Shown: positions 17,968 through 27,435 of the stretch, piece by piece
Numbering within the stretch: the stretch's first letter is position 1
Layout of the letters: each line of letters opens with the position of its first letter
NCBI GenBank assembly: GCA_041675505.1
Contig: JBAYTR010000002.1
Location: 248,001-312,000, forward strand
Length of the DNA stretch: 64,000 bases
Direction of reading: 5' to 3'
Origin: JAGPCK01 sp041675505
GTDB lineage: Bacteria; Bacteroidota; Bacteroidia; UKL13-3
Made by a program: the position numbers and the translations under genes
Notes under the pieces: model-generated
The model's input: the letters and a program-made list of their open reading frames with translations, nothing else
Told to the model about the DNA's origin: nothing
Databases searched by the model: none

Positions 17968-18909
17968 TTAAAAATAGTATCTGGGGTGAACAATTTTCTG
18001 ACCGGGCGGGGTTGGGAAAAGCAATCGATAGGTTAACATCACCTCATGATTTCCTCTGTGGTATGTTCCCATTGGAGAGGTAGCAAAGTCATACGAATAG
18101 CCTACACTTATTTTCTTTTTCACGGTAAATCTGAAAATACCTGCAATCGAATTGTCTGTTCTGTAACCCATACCCAAAGAAAGCATTTCATTGTAAACAG
18201 CAATTGCATTAATATCTAATTGTATGGGCGCACCACTCACATATTTACCCAGTATTGCAGGGGTAATTTTTATTTTAGGTGATACAGGAAATATAGCTCC
18301 TGTGTACAAATAAGAGTGCCTGAATAAATTGCCTGAAAGACTTCTGTTGTTTACTCCTTCATACACATATTCATTATTAAATAAATTACTCATGGCAAAA
18401 CCCGCAAAAAAAGTTTCCCTGTCGTAATATACTCCTGCCGATGCATCAGGTATAAATACACTCTCTTTGTTTAATGGTATTGCCTGATCATTGGGGTCGT
18501 TTCTGCGCAACTTGGGAAAATCAATTGACTGATTCATTACATTAGCTTCCAGCCCCAGCGATAATCTGGAGTTTGGGAAATTAATCTGGTACGAATAGCA
18601 CAAACCAAGACTGTTATTTACTACTGCAGGCCCAAGTGTTTCGTTGTATATCTTTAAACCCAAAGCCATATTTTTCTTGGGAATAGGTGAGTTCACTGAA
18701 AACACCTGCGTTTTAGGGGCTCCTTCTATACCATCAAATTGCCTGCGGTGAAGGGCTGTAAATTCAACTGCATTTTTATTGCCCGCATAGGCCGGGTTGA
18801 TAAGTAAACCGTTGTACATGTATTGAGTAAACATAGGCTGCTGTTGGGCATAAACATTGGTTACAGCCACAACTAACACTAAGGCAAAAATGTATATATA
18901 CTTCTTCAT
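17968..18909 (-). CDS. PorP/SprF family type IX secretion outer-membrane protein
   Basis: 313 residues with signal peptide MKKYIYIFALVLVVAVTNVYAQ. The start of the mature part, PMFTQYMYNGLLINPAYAG, is the hallmark of the PorP/SprF family, and the remaining alternating hydrophobic strands and terminal aromatic residue fit a beta-barrel. SprF-type members are needed for secretion of partner cargo carrying a type-B C-terminal domain, as SprF is for SprB. Here the gene lies 12 bases after the type-B adhesin gene and 28 bases before the OmpA-like gene, so it is probably the dedicated partner of that adhesin. Confidence 0.92.
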   Translation of the reverse strand: MKKYIYIFALVLVVAVTNVYAQQQPMFTQYMYNGLLINPAYAGNKNAVEFTALHRRQFDGIEGAPKTQVFSVNSPIPKKNMALGLKIYNETLGPAVVNNSLGLCYSYQINFPNSRLSLGLEANVMNQSIDFPKLRRNDPNDQAIPLNKESVFIPDASAGVYYDRETFFAGFAMSNLFNNEYVYEGVNNRSLSGNLFRHSYLYTGAIFPVSPKIKITPAILGKYVSGAPIQLDINAIAVYNEMLSLGMGYRTDNSIAGIFRFTVKKKISVGYSYDFATSPMGTYHRGNHEVMLTYRLLFPTPPGQKIVHPRYYF

Positions 18910-18921
18910 TGCTCTTTCCTC

Positions 18922-21900
18922 CTATCGTTGAATAATAAACATTCCCTTGTGAATCTTACCTTTACCGTTGGCAACATCAACTACATAATAGTACACGCCT
19001 TCGGGCAGTTCCTTACCTCCAACTCCTTTACCGTCAAATGTGTTGTTGTAAGGATGGGCAGAGTATACCTCATCACCCCATCTGTTGTAAATTCTAACTG
19101 TATTGTTAGGGAAATAATCGATATCAGGTATAAAGAAGAAGTCGTTCACACCATCCCCGTTTACGGTAATGATTTGCGGGATGAAGTAGACATCATCCAA
19201 ACATTTATCAGCAAAAATAGTAATGGTGTCTACACTTGAACATTTAATATTCGTTACTGTTAAAGTAAATAAGGTAGTACTGTCAACAAAAAAGGTAGGC
19301 TTATCTGTATTCGGCAAAACCAACTTGTTCACCGGCTCCCAGGAGTATGTTTGTCCGCCTGTGCCTCGTAAGATAACTGTATCTCCTATGCAGCCTATTC
19401 GGGCATTGCCTGCATCAGCTACGGGCTTGGGCAGTGCATCTACCACCACGGAATGTGATGCAGGTTGACCCGGGCATCCGTTAACAGAGGCAACGACTGT
19501 ATAAGTTGTAGTAACAGAAGGAACAGGTTTAATTATTTGCTGCGTTTCTCCTGAAAGCCATTGATACGTAATTCCGGGAAACGGTTGAGTAGGATTGGCG
19601 GTAATTGTGGCGGAGTCTCCTTGGCAAACAAGGGTGTCTCCAAAAACTGTAACACCCGGACGTTGCTGAACCGTAATACGAATGGTATTGCTGGTTGCAT
19701 TACATCCATTGGAATCTACCCCTATGGTTATCACAGAATCCCCGTCAACCAGATTGTATAAATATTTCTGATTGATGGCTGAATCCTGAGTTAAACTGTT
19801 GTTCCAATAAAACCGGTAAGATTGGAAAGCATTGGCAGGAAATGCAGTAATCAAAAGAGTGTCTCCCTGACATACCTTATTAAGTATGGCTGAGCTATTA
19901 ATACTGATACTTGTAAATGGTTTGATATATATATTATCGGTATCACTGTAATGAATTTCACACCCGAAAGCATCTGATGCTACAAAGTATATTCTGTTCC
20001 CGTTGGCAATAGTGGAGGAGGTAAAACTGGAGGAGGCATTATTCTGCAGCAATACCCCTGAGTTATAAAACTTGTAATTGGTATAGCTTGCGGGGTTGGC
20101 ATTAAACATAATGGGCGACTGGTAACAGGCTGTATCATTCAACGTAGAGTTTGTGATATTTAATTTTTGAGCCGGTATTACCAGAACGTTTACGGGTGAA
20201 GAGGTTACACTACAACCTTTATCTGTTGCCACAACCACCATGCTGTTGCCGGGTTGCAAAAACGGAGTTCCGTATAAATGCAATCCTGAATCCTGAACAA
20301 GCGTTGCATTATTGTAGTACTTATAATTCTCGTAGCCTGCTGGAGAAGCAGTAAAATTCACGGTTTCCGTTTCACAAATAGTATCCTCATCTGAGGTGAG
20401 GGAAATGGTTGGAATAGGGTTGACCGTAATAGCCACATTTCGGAAAAACGGTGGACAAGTAAGCTGATTAGAATCTACCAGATATACTCTGTAAGTGGTA
20501 CTCAATGCAACCGCAATGGAATCATATGTTTTAGTTTGATACGTAGTTTGGTTGTTAAATGAAACTGAGAAACTGCCTGTGGTTACTCCGTTTACAGAAA
20601 ACTCAACCGTATCACCAGCACAAGCTTCAGGAACACTCGATACCGCGTTAAATCCTACAAAGTTACATGGCAATGCAAAACATTTGGCTAGTAATGAAGT
20701 ATCGCCATATATACAAGGTGAGTTAAAATTATACGCCAGCACCCTAATAGTGGCACTGTCACCGGTATTCAATCCACCTATAAAATGGGTAAGACCTGTG
20801 GGACCTGAACTTGGAGTAATAAAAGGCCCTCCGTTTATACTTACCAGATAACCTCCTGCATTGGTTAACGCATCCCACCTGAACTCAATGCTCGTTAGGG
20901 TTGTATTTCCGCAATAAGCATTAGGAGCCGGAAGTCTGCTGATTACAGTAATCTTGTAATTAATCTGAGAAGTATCATAACAACCAAAAGCATTTCTTGA
21001 TACTACTCTTACAAAATGCGAGGTATTAAAATTGTTGGCGGTATAAACATTACTGCTGCTGTTTTGCACTGAAGCGAAATCTACAAAAAACTCATAGTTG
21101 GAATAACCGGAAGGTGCCGCAACAAAACTTACCGGCTTTAATTCACAAATGGTATCCTGCGGTGCGGTACTTACTAAAGAAACAGAAGTGGCCGGATAGA
21201 TAAATTTGGAAATAGTATCACTGAATTCAGATAAACATCCGTTGATATCTTCTGCCTGACCAAATATCCTGTTCGGATTACTCAATGTGGATACGGTTAT
21301 CGTATTCAAAGTAGAATCCTGCATCAACGACACATTATTAAAAAATCTGAAACGCTGATAACTGGTAGGTGATAACGTATACGTAACCGGAACTCCGCGA
21401 CAAATAGAATCTTGTGTTACGTTACTGGTAACAAAAATCTTTTGCTTGGGAATAACATTTAACGACAAAGTATTGGAAATATCCTGACAGCTGTTGGAAG
21501 TGGCCACAGCATAAATACTGTTTCCCGGCTGCAGAGCTGTTGTAACCAACACATTGCTTGACCCGTTTTGTATAAGTGTTGATCCGTTGTAAAACTTATA
21601 GTTCGAATACACATAACTGCTGTTTATTGAAGTTACCGTAAAAGTTACTGCCGATCCTTCACAAACCCCGAAAGCAGGAGCATTGCTGGATATTGTTATA
21701 CCGGGTGTTTTTGAAGTAACTATGTTAAATGAGTTACTTGCAGTAGGACAGGCTGATTGATTATTATCTTTTAATTCCACACTGATAATGGTATCAGTCA
21801 ATACCTTTATACGGAAAGTTGTATCCGAACCAATTGCGCCACCTTCCCATGAAATACCATAATTGTTCGTGCTCATGTTAGTGATATATAGAAACACGGA

Positions 21901-24900
21901 ATCACCTATACAAATATTGCTTGGCAACGTACTCTTCGAAAAAGAAATTGGTGAACAGGGAATTGAGTAACACTTAACCGGTGCAGAGCGAGCACTGGTA
22001 TCACAGGGACTACCACTTAGTGCCCGAACAACAATCGTAGCCGAATCACCGGGACTTAATCCGCTAATGATGTGTGATGTGCCTGTTTGCCCTGTATTAG
22101 GGTAATTAAAGGGACTACCGTTTACACTTACCTGATAACCGATTGCACCTGAAACAGCGTTCCATACAAATTGAATGGTACTGTTGGTTGTAGTACCGCA
22201 GGAAACAGTAGGTGCACTAATCGGAGATTTTACTCTTGCCATTATCGCATTGGATTGGGATACAGGCGGGCAACCCGTTACCCCTGCTCTGGCGGTAACA
22301 ATCTGACTGTCGGCAAGACTTGTAGTGTTAAATGTGGATGAACTTCCACTTTGCACCACATTGCCATTTATCAAAAAACGATAAAGCGCCAACCCCGATG
22401 GAGAAATGGAAAATGCTGCAGATTGGCCAATACAAATACTATCTCCGTTTATAGGGCTGGTTAAAGTAATGGATGGGGTTACTTGTACATAATACGAAAA
22501 TACATTACTAGTATCCGTATTACAACCTGATGCATCTAAAGCAATTACATAAATACTGTTGGGGATTGACCAATTGCTTATTGTTATCTGGTTACCGTTA
22601 CCAGTCTGTAGCAGGCTGGAGCCGTTGTAAAAATTGTATGTCTGGTAAGTGCCTGGTGAAGCTGTGAAAGTAACACCGTCTCCCTGACAAACTGTATCTG
22701 CTGAAATACTTGAATTAAGTGTTACAGCAGTACTGGTGATTACAGTTGTTGACAAAGCATTACTAGCCGGAGAAGTACAATTGTTATTAACGGCTACAAC
22801 ACGGATACTGTTTCCGCTGGGAAGGTTATTGGTAGAGTATACCGGATTGGGACCTTGTTGAAGTAAAGTAGTACCGTTATAAAATCTGTATATTGAATAC
22901 GTTTGGGGAGATGCTGTAAATGTTATTGTTGAATTCGCACAAATAGTAGATACGTTGGGCGATTTGGTTAATGTTACTGTAGGAACCGGATTGACTGTAA
23001 TAGGCACTAAACGTTGTGTTGGCGGACAATTGGTTTGTGCCGAATCGTATATATAAATGTAATATGATTTGCCTGCTTGAGCTGTATAATTAAAAAAAGT
23101 AAGTCCGGTAAAAGTTACCAGACTATCCCATGAAATGGAATACTTGGGTACAGAAAAGTTGGAGAGAGAAACACTGAAGCTTTCACCGTCACAAGCCAAT
23201 GACTTACTTGGTGTAATGGTGAGCGATACAGGTGTACAAGGCAATGCATAACATTTGAAAGATAACGATGTATCTCCGTAGTTACATATCGAATTATCAA
23301 AAGCCACCACTCTGATAAGTGCCGAATCACCCTGGTTCAAACCCGTTAAAGTATGAGTGAGTCCGTTGCTTCCTGAGCTGGGGTTCACAAATGCAGTTCC
23401 GTTTATACTCACCTTATACCCTACTGCACCCGACACTGCATTCCACTGGAAAGTGATTGAACTGGTTGTACCCGTACCGCAATACACCTGAGGAGAAGGT
23501 AAACGTTGAAGTATGGTGGTGGAAATACTGTTAGATGAAGAGCCTGAACAACCGTTGTTAATGGCCGAAACTGTAACGGGGGTGTTAGACGGAATAGATG
23601 ATGAGGTGTAGGTGTTGGATGGGCCACCCTGAACATTAGCAAAGCCAACTCTGAATATATATTGTCCAAAGGTGTTGGGGCTGGCGGTAAAAGTTAAAGG
23701 AACTCCGTTACAAAGTGTATCATTATTAGGTGATTTACTAATGGTAAGCGAGGGAGTAGGTTTCACATAAACAGCAGAGGTGTCAAAATCTGAATAACAA
23801 CCATTGGAATCCAAAACCCTTGCCCTGATCAAACTCGATAGTAAAAAGCTATTCACTGAATAAACATTCTGTGCCTGTGTGGCAAGTAAAGAACCTCCGT
23901 TATAAAAAAGGTTTTGCGCATATCCGGAAGGTGAAACAGTAAACACTACAGTATCACCCTCACAAACGGTATCTTTTGAAGAAGTTAGGTTAATAGTGGG
24001 TTTGATGTAAACATTAATACTTTTTGACGTAGATGTACTGCAACCATTAGTATTGATAACTGTAAGCGTAATGGTTTTTGTTCCGCTACTATTCCATGTA
24101 ACGCTTAAAGGTCCTTGTCCGCTACCGGAGTTCAATGTTCCTCCTGAAAAGCCCCAGTTGTAGGTACCTGCTGGGCTTGCAGTGCCTGAATAGCTGATAC
24201 TGGCAGGCTCGCCCTGACAGATATTGGTGGGAGCTGAAATACTGGCTGTAGGTGTATTACTTACTATTACAGTTCTGGTATTGATATTAGAACATCCGGA
24301 TGTATTGGTTGCCCTGAGTGTAATGGTATATGTACCTGTTGCAAAATACGTATGCGGTGGAGAATTCTGTAGTACGGTAGGTGTACTTGCATCACCGTAA
24401 TCCCACTCCCAACTCACAATGGGAGATGTTCCTGCCACGGTGTTATTCGTAAATGTTACAGTAAAAGGAGTACAGCCGGCTGTTGAACTCACGTTAAAAT
24501 TTGTATTCGGAATATCGTTTACCGTAATGGTTTGAGTAGTTTGCCGTGTACAACCATAATTATTGGTTACCGTTAATCTGGCCTGATATGTTCCAGGTGT
24601 TGAATATTTTTTACAAGGTGAAAACTGAGTGGATGATGTAAAATCTCCAAAGTCCCAATTGTATGCATAACCCGCTCCGGTTGAAGAGGTGTTGGTAAAA
24701 CACACAGAATCAGTTAAGGCGCAAACACTTGTTTTGCTGGCAGTATAGGTGGCCCTTGGTCTTGCCCTTACTGTAACCTGAAAGTAAACAGTATCCCTCA
24801 ACCCTCCGCTACATTCAATAGCTAAGAAACAGTAATAAATGGTATCATTGAGGTTAGCTGTAAAAACCTGTGACGGGTTCTGAGCTGTGCTGGTAACTCC

Positions 24901-25101
24901 GTTACCAAAATTCCACAACCTGTTTACTACTGTTCCCGTTGTGTTGGAGTTAAACAACACGTTAAAGGGGTCGCAACCAACAATTGGTGCACCGGGAGTT
25001 GATGTAAAGCCGGCAACGCATTGAGCATTAGCAAAATGAGAGGAGAAAACGGCAGTTAAAAATAATAAAGGTAGTAATAGCTTTTTCGTAAAAATCATCA
25101 T
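18922..25101 (-). CDS. Giant SprB-like adhesin: PKD, Ig-like and FN3-like repeats with type-B T9SS C-terminal domain
   Basis: 2,059 residues. A signal peptide ending FANAQ is followed by four PKD domains (about 28-365; NWDFGDF, EWDYGD), then many Ig-like repeats that open with a VCEGDTV or VCQGDGV type sequence and contain FYNGSSLL blocks. Three FN3-like modules with a conserved CG motif and WNAVSGAVGY-like core recur about every 428 residues, marking a long super-repeat. The C-terminus (NDFFFIPDIDYFPNNTVRIY and RWGDEVY to end) is the gliding-motility-associated type-B sorting domain. It is a cell-surface adhesin secreted through SprA, probably with the neighbouring PorP. The ligand is unknown, and gliding itself is not proven. 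Confidence 0.93.
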   Translation of the reverse strand: MMIFTKKLLLPLLFLTAVFSSHFANAQCVAGFTSTPGAPIVGCDPFNVLFNSNTTGTVVNRLWNFGNGVTSTAQNPSQVFTANLNDTIYYCFLAIECSGGLRDTVYFQVTVRARPRATYTASKTSVCALTDSVCFTNTSSTGAGYAYNWDFGDFTSSTQFSPCKKYSTPGTYQARLTVTNNYGCTRQTTQTITVNDIPNTNFNVSSTAGCTPFTVTFTNNTVAGTSPIVSWEWDYGDASTPTVLQNSPPHTYFATGTYTITLRATNTSGCSNINTRTVIVSNTPTASISAPTNICQGEPASISYSGTASPAGTYNWGFSGGTLNSGSGQGPLSVTWNSSGTKTITLTVINTNGCSTSTSKSINVYIKPTINLTSSKDTVCEGDTVVFTVSPSGYAQNLFYNGGSLLATQAQNVYSVNSFLLSSLIRARVLDSNGCYSDFDTSAVYVKPTPSLTISKSPNNDTLCNGVPLTFTASPNTFGQYIFRVGFANVQGGPSNTYTSSSIPSNTPVTVSAINNGCSGSSSNSISTTILQRLPSPQVYCGTGTTSSITFQWNAVSGAVGYKVSINGTAFVNPSSGSNGLTHTLTGLNQGDSALIRVVAFDNSICNYGDTSLSFKCYALPCTPVSLTITPSKSLACDGESFSVSLSNFSVPKYSISWDSLVTFTGLTFFNYTAQAGKSYYIYIYDSAQTNCPPTQRLVPITVNPVPTVTLTKSPNVSTICANSTITFTASPQTYSIYRFYNGTTLLQQGPNPVYSTNNLPSGNSIRVVAVNNNCTSPASNALSTTVITSTAVTLNSSISADTVCQGDGVTFTASPGTYQTYNFYNGSSLLQTGNGNQITISNWSIPNSIYVIALDASGCNTDTSNVFSYYVQVTPSITLTSPINGDSICIGQSAAFSISPSGLALYRFLINGNVVQSGSSSTFNTTSLADSQIVTARAGVTGCPPVSQSNAIMARVKSPISAPTVSCGTTTNSTIQFVWNAVSGAIGYQVSVNGSPFNYPNTGQTGTSHIISGLSPGDSATIVVRALSGSPCDTSARSAPVKCYSIPCSPISFSKSTLPSNICIGDSVFLYITNMSTNNYGISWEGGAIGSDTTFRIKVLTDTIISVELKDNNQSACPTASNSFNIVTSKTPGITISSNAPAFGVCEGSAVTFTVTSINSSYVYSNYKFYNGSTLIQNGSSNVLVTTALQPGNSIYAVATSNSCQDISNTLSLNVIPKQKIFVTSNVTQDSICRGVPVTYTLSPTSYQRFRFFNNVSLMQDSTLNTITVSTLSNPNRIFGQAEDINGCLSEFSDTISKFIYPATSVSLVSTAPQDTICELKPVSFVAAPSGYSNYEFFVDFASVQNSSSNVYTANNFNTSHFVRVVSRNAFGCYDTSQINYKITVISRLPAPNAYCGNTTLTSIEFRWDALTNAGGYLVSINGGPFITPSSGPTGLTHFIGGLNTGDSATIRVLAYNFNSPCIYGDTSLLAKCFALPCNFVGFNAVSSVPEACAGDTVEFSVNGVTTGSFSVSFNNQTTYQTKTYDSIAVALSTTYRVYLVDSNQLTCPPFFRNVAITVNPIPTISLTSDEDTICETETVNFTASPAGYENYKYYNNATLVQDSGLHLYGTPFLQPGNSMVVVATDKGCSVTSSPVNVLVIPAQKLNITNSTLNDTACYQSPIMFNANPASYTNYKFYNSGVLLQNNASSSFTSSTIANGNRIYFVASDAFGCEIHYSDTDNIYIKPFTSISINSSAILNKVCQGDTLLITAFPANAFQSYRFYWNNSLTQDSAINQKYLYNLVDGDSVITIGVDSNGCNATSNTIRITVQQRPGVTVFGDTLVCQGDSATITANPTQPFPGITYQWLSGETQQIIKPVPSVTTTYTVVASVNGCPGQPASHSVVVDALPKPVADAGNARIGCIGDTVILRGTGGQTYSWEPVNKLVLPNTDKPTFFVDSTTLFTLTVTNIKCSSVDTITIFADKCLDDVYFIPQIITVNGDGVNDFFFIPDIDYFPNNTVRIYNRWGDEVYSAHPYNNTFDGKGVGGKELPEGVYYYVVDVANGKGKIHKGMFIIQR

Positions 25102-25353
25102 AGCATAGTAAGTTAATGTACACTAAACCAATCAAAATGAACTTCTGAAAAACAGGACAGACTAAGAGCATTTATTTTCCAGTCAACAAGTTACATGTTT
25201 ATTGTACTGTGCAAAGTAAAGAAAAAGCTTCAAGAAAAAAGCGTTAAATCACAAATTGTTGACTTTAATTTATGAATCACCATGCGACTTTTGGACAATT
25301 TAAACTCCGAAAAAGAATTCATCAGTTGATAAGTATAACTGACAGCCTCAAAC

Positions 25354-25391
25354 AAGCACTTCGGCTATGTTGCATCAAACATAAAGTGCTT
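25354..25391. other. Bulged hairpin of unknown function
   Basis: AAGCACTT (25354-25361) pairs with AAGTGCTT (25384-25391), and TATGTT (25366-25371) with AACATA (25378-25383) around a GCATCA loop, leaving a one-sided CGGC bulge at 25362-25365. Fourteen base pairs in all. It could be part of a small RNA, a protein site or a terminator for something upstream; no U-tract follows directly. Confidence 0.5.
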
Positions 25392-25433
25392 TACTGCACC
25401 GCTCATTATTTTTGATAAATTATTAATAAAAAA

Positions 25434-25453
25434 AGCCGCTCAATTGAGCGGCT
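25434..25453 (-). terminator. Intrinsic terminator of tRNA-Glu
   Basis: A perfect 20-base palindrome (arms AGCCGCTC and GAGCGGCT) begins seven bases beyond the tRNA 3' end. On the reverse strand it is followed directly by a run of T residues, which suits termination of the tRNA transcript. Confidence 0.75.
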
Positions 25454-25459
25454 TTGTAG

Positions 25460-25531
25460 TAGCCCGTAGGGGAGTCGAACCCCTCTTTCTAGGATGAAAA
25501 CCTAACGTCCTAACCGATAGACGAACGGGCC
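25460..25531 (-). tRNA. tRNA-Glu (anticodon UUC)
   Basis: Folding the reverse strand gives a 7-bp acceptor stem (GGCCCGT with ACGGGCT, first pair G-U), a D-arm with GGTTAGG, an anticodon stem-loop with loop TTTTCAT and anticodon TTC, and a T-arm with GGGG and CCCC around TTCGACT. Seventy-two bases to the discriminator A. CCA is not encoded (the DNA continues CTA), as is common in Bacteroidota. Flanked by a strong promoter and a terminator, so it is transcribed alone. Confidence 0.95.
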
Positions 25532-25549
25532 TTTTTGTCTTCGGGGCTG

Positions 25550-25579
25550 CAAAGATATACTTTTCATCTTTTATGTCAA
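25550..25579 (-). promoter_or_regulatory. Promoter of tRNA-Glu
   Basis: On the reverse strand, TTG (25579-25577), 19 bases, then TATCTTTG (25557-25550), a full match to the Bacteroidota TTG-N19-TAnnTTTG promoter. Transcription would start around 12 bases before the mature tRNA end. The best promoter in the window. Confidence 0.8.
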
Positions 25580-25739
25580 CACTGAAAATAAAAAAGTTTT
25601 GTAACTGCTGAAAAAAGTTTCTTTTACATTCATTTTCAAGCTATAGCACAGCACATTGATTTATCATTATTGTGTATAGCTGCTATCAAGGGTGTAATAT
25701 GGGAATTCTCTGTTAACTGAAGATTTAGTTTGCTTTTTT

Positions 25740-25769
25740 TTGAATTGACGGCTACACCTCGTAATTTCG
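25740..25769 (+). promoter_or_regulatory. Candidate promoter of gap
   Basis: TTG at 25740-25742, 19-base spacer, then TAATTTCG (one mismatch to TAnnTTTG) at 25762-25769, leaving a leader of about 35-40 bases before the ATG at 25812. The rest of the 280-base gap shows no gene. Confidence 0.5.
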
Positions 25770-25811
25770 CGGCTCAAAAAATTGACAATAAGACGCTAAA
25801 TAAACTCAGAA

Positions 25812-26810
25812 ATGAAAGTAGGTATCAATGGATTTGGCCGAATCGGCCGTTTGGTTTTCCGGGCTGCCATCAACAACCCCAAAGTTGAAATCGTAGGTAT
25901 CAATGACCTTATTGATGTAGACTACATGGCTTACATGTTGAAGTATGACTCTACCCATGGAATATTCAAAGGGGAGATTTCAGTTGACGGAGGTATGCTG
26001 GTTGTTAACGGTAAGAAAATTCGCGTAACTGCTGAAAAAGATCCTGCTAACTTAAAATGGAACGAAATAGGTGCTGAATACGTAGTAGAGTCAACCGGAC
26101 TGTTTTTGGAAAAAGCCAAAGCAGAGGGCCACATCAAAGCCGGTGCAAAACGTGTTATCATGAGCGCTCCTGCTAAAGACGATACTCCTACATTTGTAAT
26201 GGGTGTGAACCACGCTAAATATACTGCCGACATGTCAGTAGTGTCTAACGCATCCTGCACTACCAATTGTTTGGCTCCTGTGGCTAAAGTATTGAATGAT
26301 AACTTTGTTATTACTGAAGGCTTAATGACTACCGTTCACGCGGTTACTGCTACTCAAAAAACTGTTGACGGCCCTTCAGTAAAAGACTGGAGAGGCGGAC
26401 GTGGGGCTTACCAGAATATCATCCCGTCTTCTACAGGTGCTGCTAAAGCTGTGGGATTAGTAATTCCAGAACTTAAAGGCAAATTAACCGGAATGAGTTT
26501 CCGAGTTCCTACACCTAACGTATCTGTAGTAGACCTTACCTGCCGTTTAGAAAAGCCTGCCAGCTATGAGGATATCAAAGCTGCCATGAAAAAAGCTTCT
26601 GAAGGTGAATTAAAAGGAATTTTGGGATACACTGAAGATGCGGTAGTATCTAATGATTTCCTTGGAGATGCCCGTACCTCTATTTTTGATGCTGATGCAG
26701 GTATTTCATTGAACCCTCACTTTGTGAAGGTAGTGAGCTGGTACGACAACGAGTGGGGCTATAGCAACAAACTGGTTGATCTTATCTGCCACATGGATAC
26801 TATAAAATAA
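25812..26810 (+). CDS. gap: Glyceraldehyde-3-phosphate dehydrogenase, type I
   Basis: 332 residues. The NAD-binding N-terminus MKVGINGFGRIGRLVFRA and the active-site block NASCTTNCLAP (catalytic Cys149) are intact, with HAVTATQKTVDGPS and SWYDNEWGYSNK in the catalytic domain. It converts glyceraldehyde 3-phosphate and phosphate to 1,3-bisphosphoglycerate with NAD+ in glycolysis and the reverse in gluconeogenesis. The gene stands alone, with its own promoter and a strong terminator shared with the convergent idi gene. Confidence 0.97.
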   Translation: MKVGINGFGRIGRLVFRAAINNPKVEIVGINDLIDVDYMAYMLKYDSTHGIFKGEISVDGGMLVVNGKKIRVTAEKDPANLKWNEIGAEYVVESTGLFLEKAKAEGHIKAGAKRVIMSAPAKDDTPTFVMGVNHAKYTADMSVVSNASCTTNCLAPVAKVLNDNFVITEGLMTTVHAVTATQKTVDGPSVKDWRGGRGAYQNIIPSSTGAAKAVGLVIPELKGKLTGMSFRVPTPNVSVVDLTCRLEKPASYEDIKAAMKKASEGELKGILGYTEDAVVSNDFLGDARTSIFDADAGISLNPHFVKVVSWYDNEWGYSNKLVDLICHMDTIK

Positions 26811-26826
26811 TATCAAAAGGACAACA

Positions 26827-26876
26827 TCCTATAAACAGAAAAGGCTTCCTCACGGAAGCCTTTTCTGTTTATAGGA
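26827..26876. terminator. Bidirectional terminator between gap and idi
   Basis: A perfect 23-bp stem (26827-26849 with 26854-26876) closes on a TCAC loop. A-rich and T-rich sections lie within the arms on both sides, so it can stop transcription coming from either gene. The idi stop codon lies only six bases past the stem. Confidence 0.85.
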
Positions 26877-26881
26877 ATTCA

Positions 26882-27394
26882 TTAAATAATCTGTTGATGT
26901 TGTTCTAATATCTGCCTTAGCCAGAAAGTATAATCAGCCATATTTTTATTTACATCTTCCAAAAGCTGCTCCCACTTCATCCATTTAAACGTATTCACTT
27001 CATCAGGATTGATGCTTGGCTCATCTTCATAAACCCCGGTGTAAACATGATCCAGCTCATGTTCATACAGTCCGTTATCAAACTGTACCTTGTATATAAA
27101 ACTGAATTTATGCTGCAATGTGCAATCAAAACCCATCTCTTCTTTTAATCGCCTGTGTGTGGCTTGTTCTGTAGTTTCTCCCGGTCGTGGATGACTGCAG
27201 CAGGTGTTCGTCCATAAACCCGGAGAGTGGTATTTACTTAGTGCCCTTTGTTGCAACAGCACCTCTCCTTTTGCATTAAAGATAAAGACAGAAAATGCAC
27301 GGTGAAGCACACCTTGCTCGTGAGCCAACATCTTCTCCATCTCTCCGATGGGTTCATCTGATTCATTTACCAGTATAACCTGTTCTTGTTGCAT
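26882..27394 (-). CDS. idi: Isopentenyl-diphosphate delta-isomerase, type I
   Basis: 170 residues from the ATG at 27394; the frame also opens at a TTG five codons earlier, less likely. Nudix-fold isomerase motifs: LHRAFSVFIFN, ALSKYHSPGLWTNTCCSHP (catalytic Cys in TNTCCSHP), RRLKEEMGFDC (Nudix helix) and ELDHVYTG. It interconverts IPP and DMAPP for isoprenoid synthesis, which also feeds the menaquinone side chain made with MenA in this window. Monocistronic, convergent with gap. Confidence 0.93.
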   Translation of the reverse strand: MQQEQVILVNESDEPIGEMEKMLAHEQGVLHRAFSVFIFNAKGEVLLQQRALSKYHSPGLWTNTCCSHPRPGETTEQATHRRLKEEMGFDCTLQHKFSFIYKVQFDNGLYEHELDHVYTGVYEDEPSINPDEVNTFKWMKWEQLLEDVNKNMADYTFWLRQILEQHQQII

Positions 27395-27435
27395 AACTTG
27401 TGGTAACAAATGTAAGCGGGAATTGTTGGATGAGA

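Larger units (their letters stand above)
25102..25459. other. Gap between adhesin gene and tRNA-Glu with three hairpins
   Basis: No gene is visible here. It holds the upstream region of the adhesin operon, a small inverted repeat (25322-25342, TCAGTT/AACTGA), a bulged hairpin (25354-25391) and the tRNA terminator palindrome. A clear TAnnTTTG promoter for the adhesin was not found. Confidence 0.6.
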
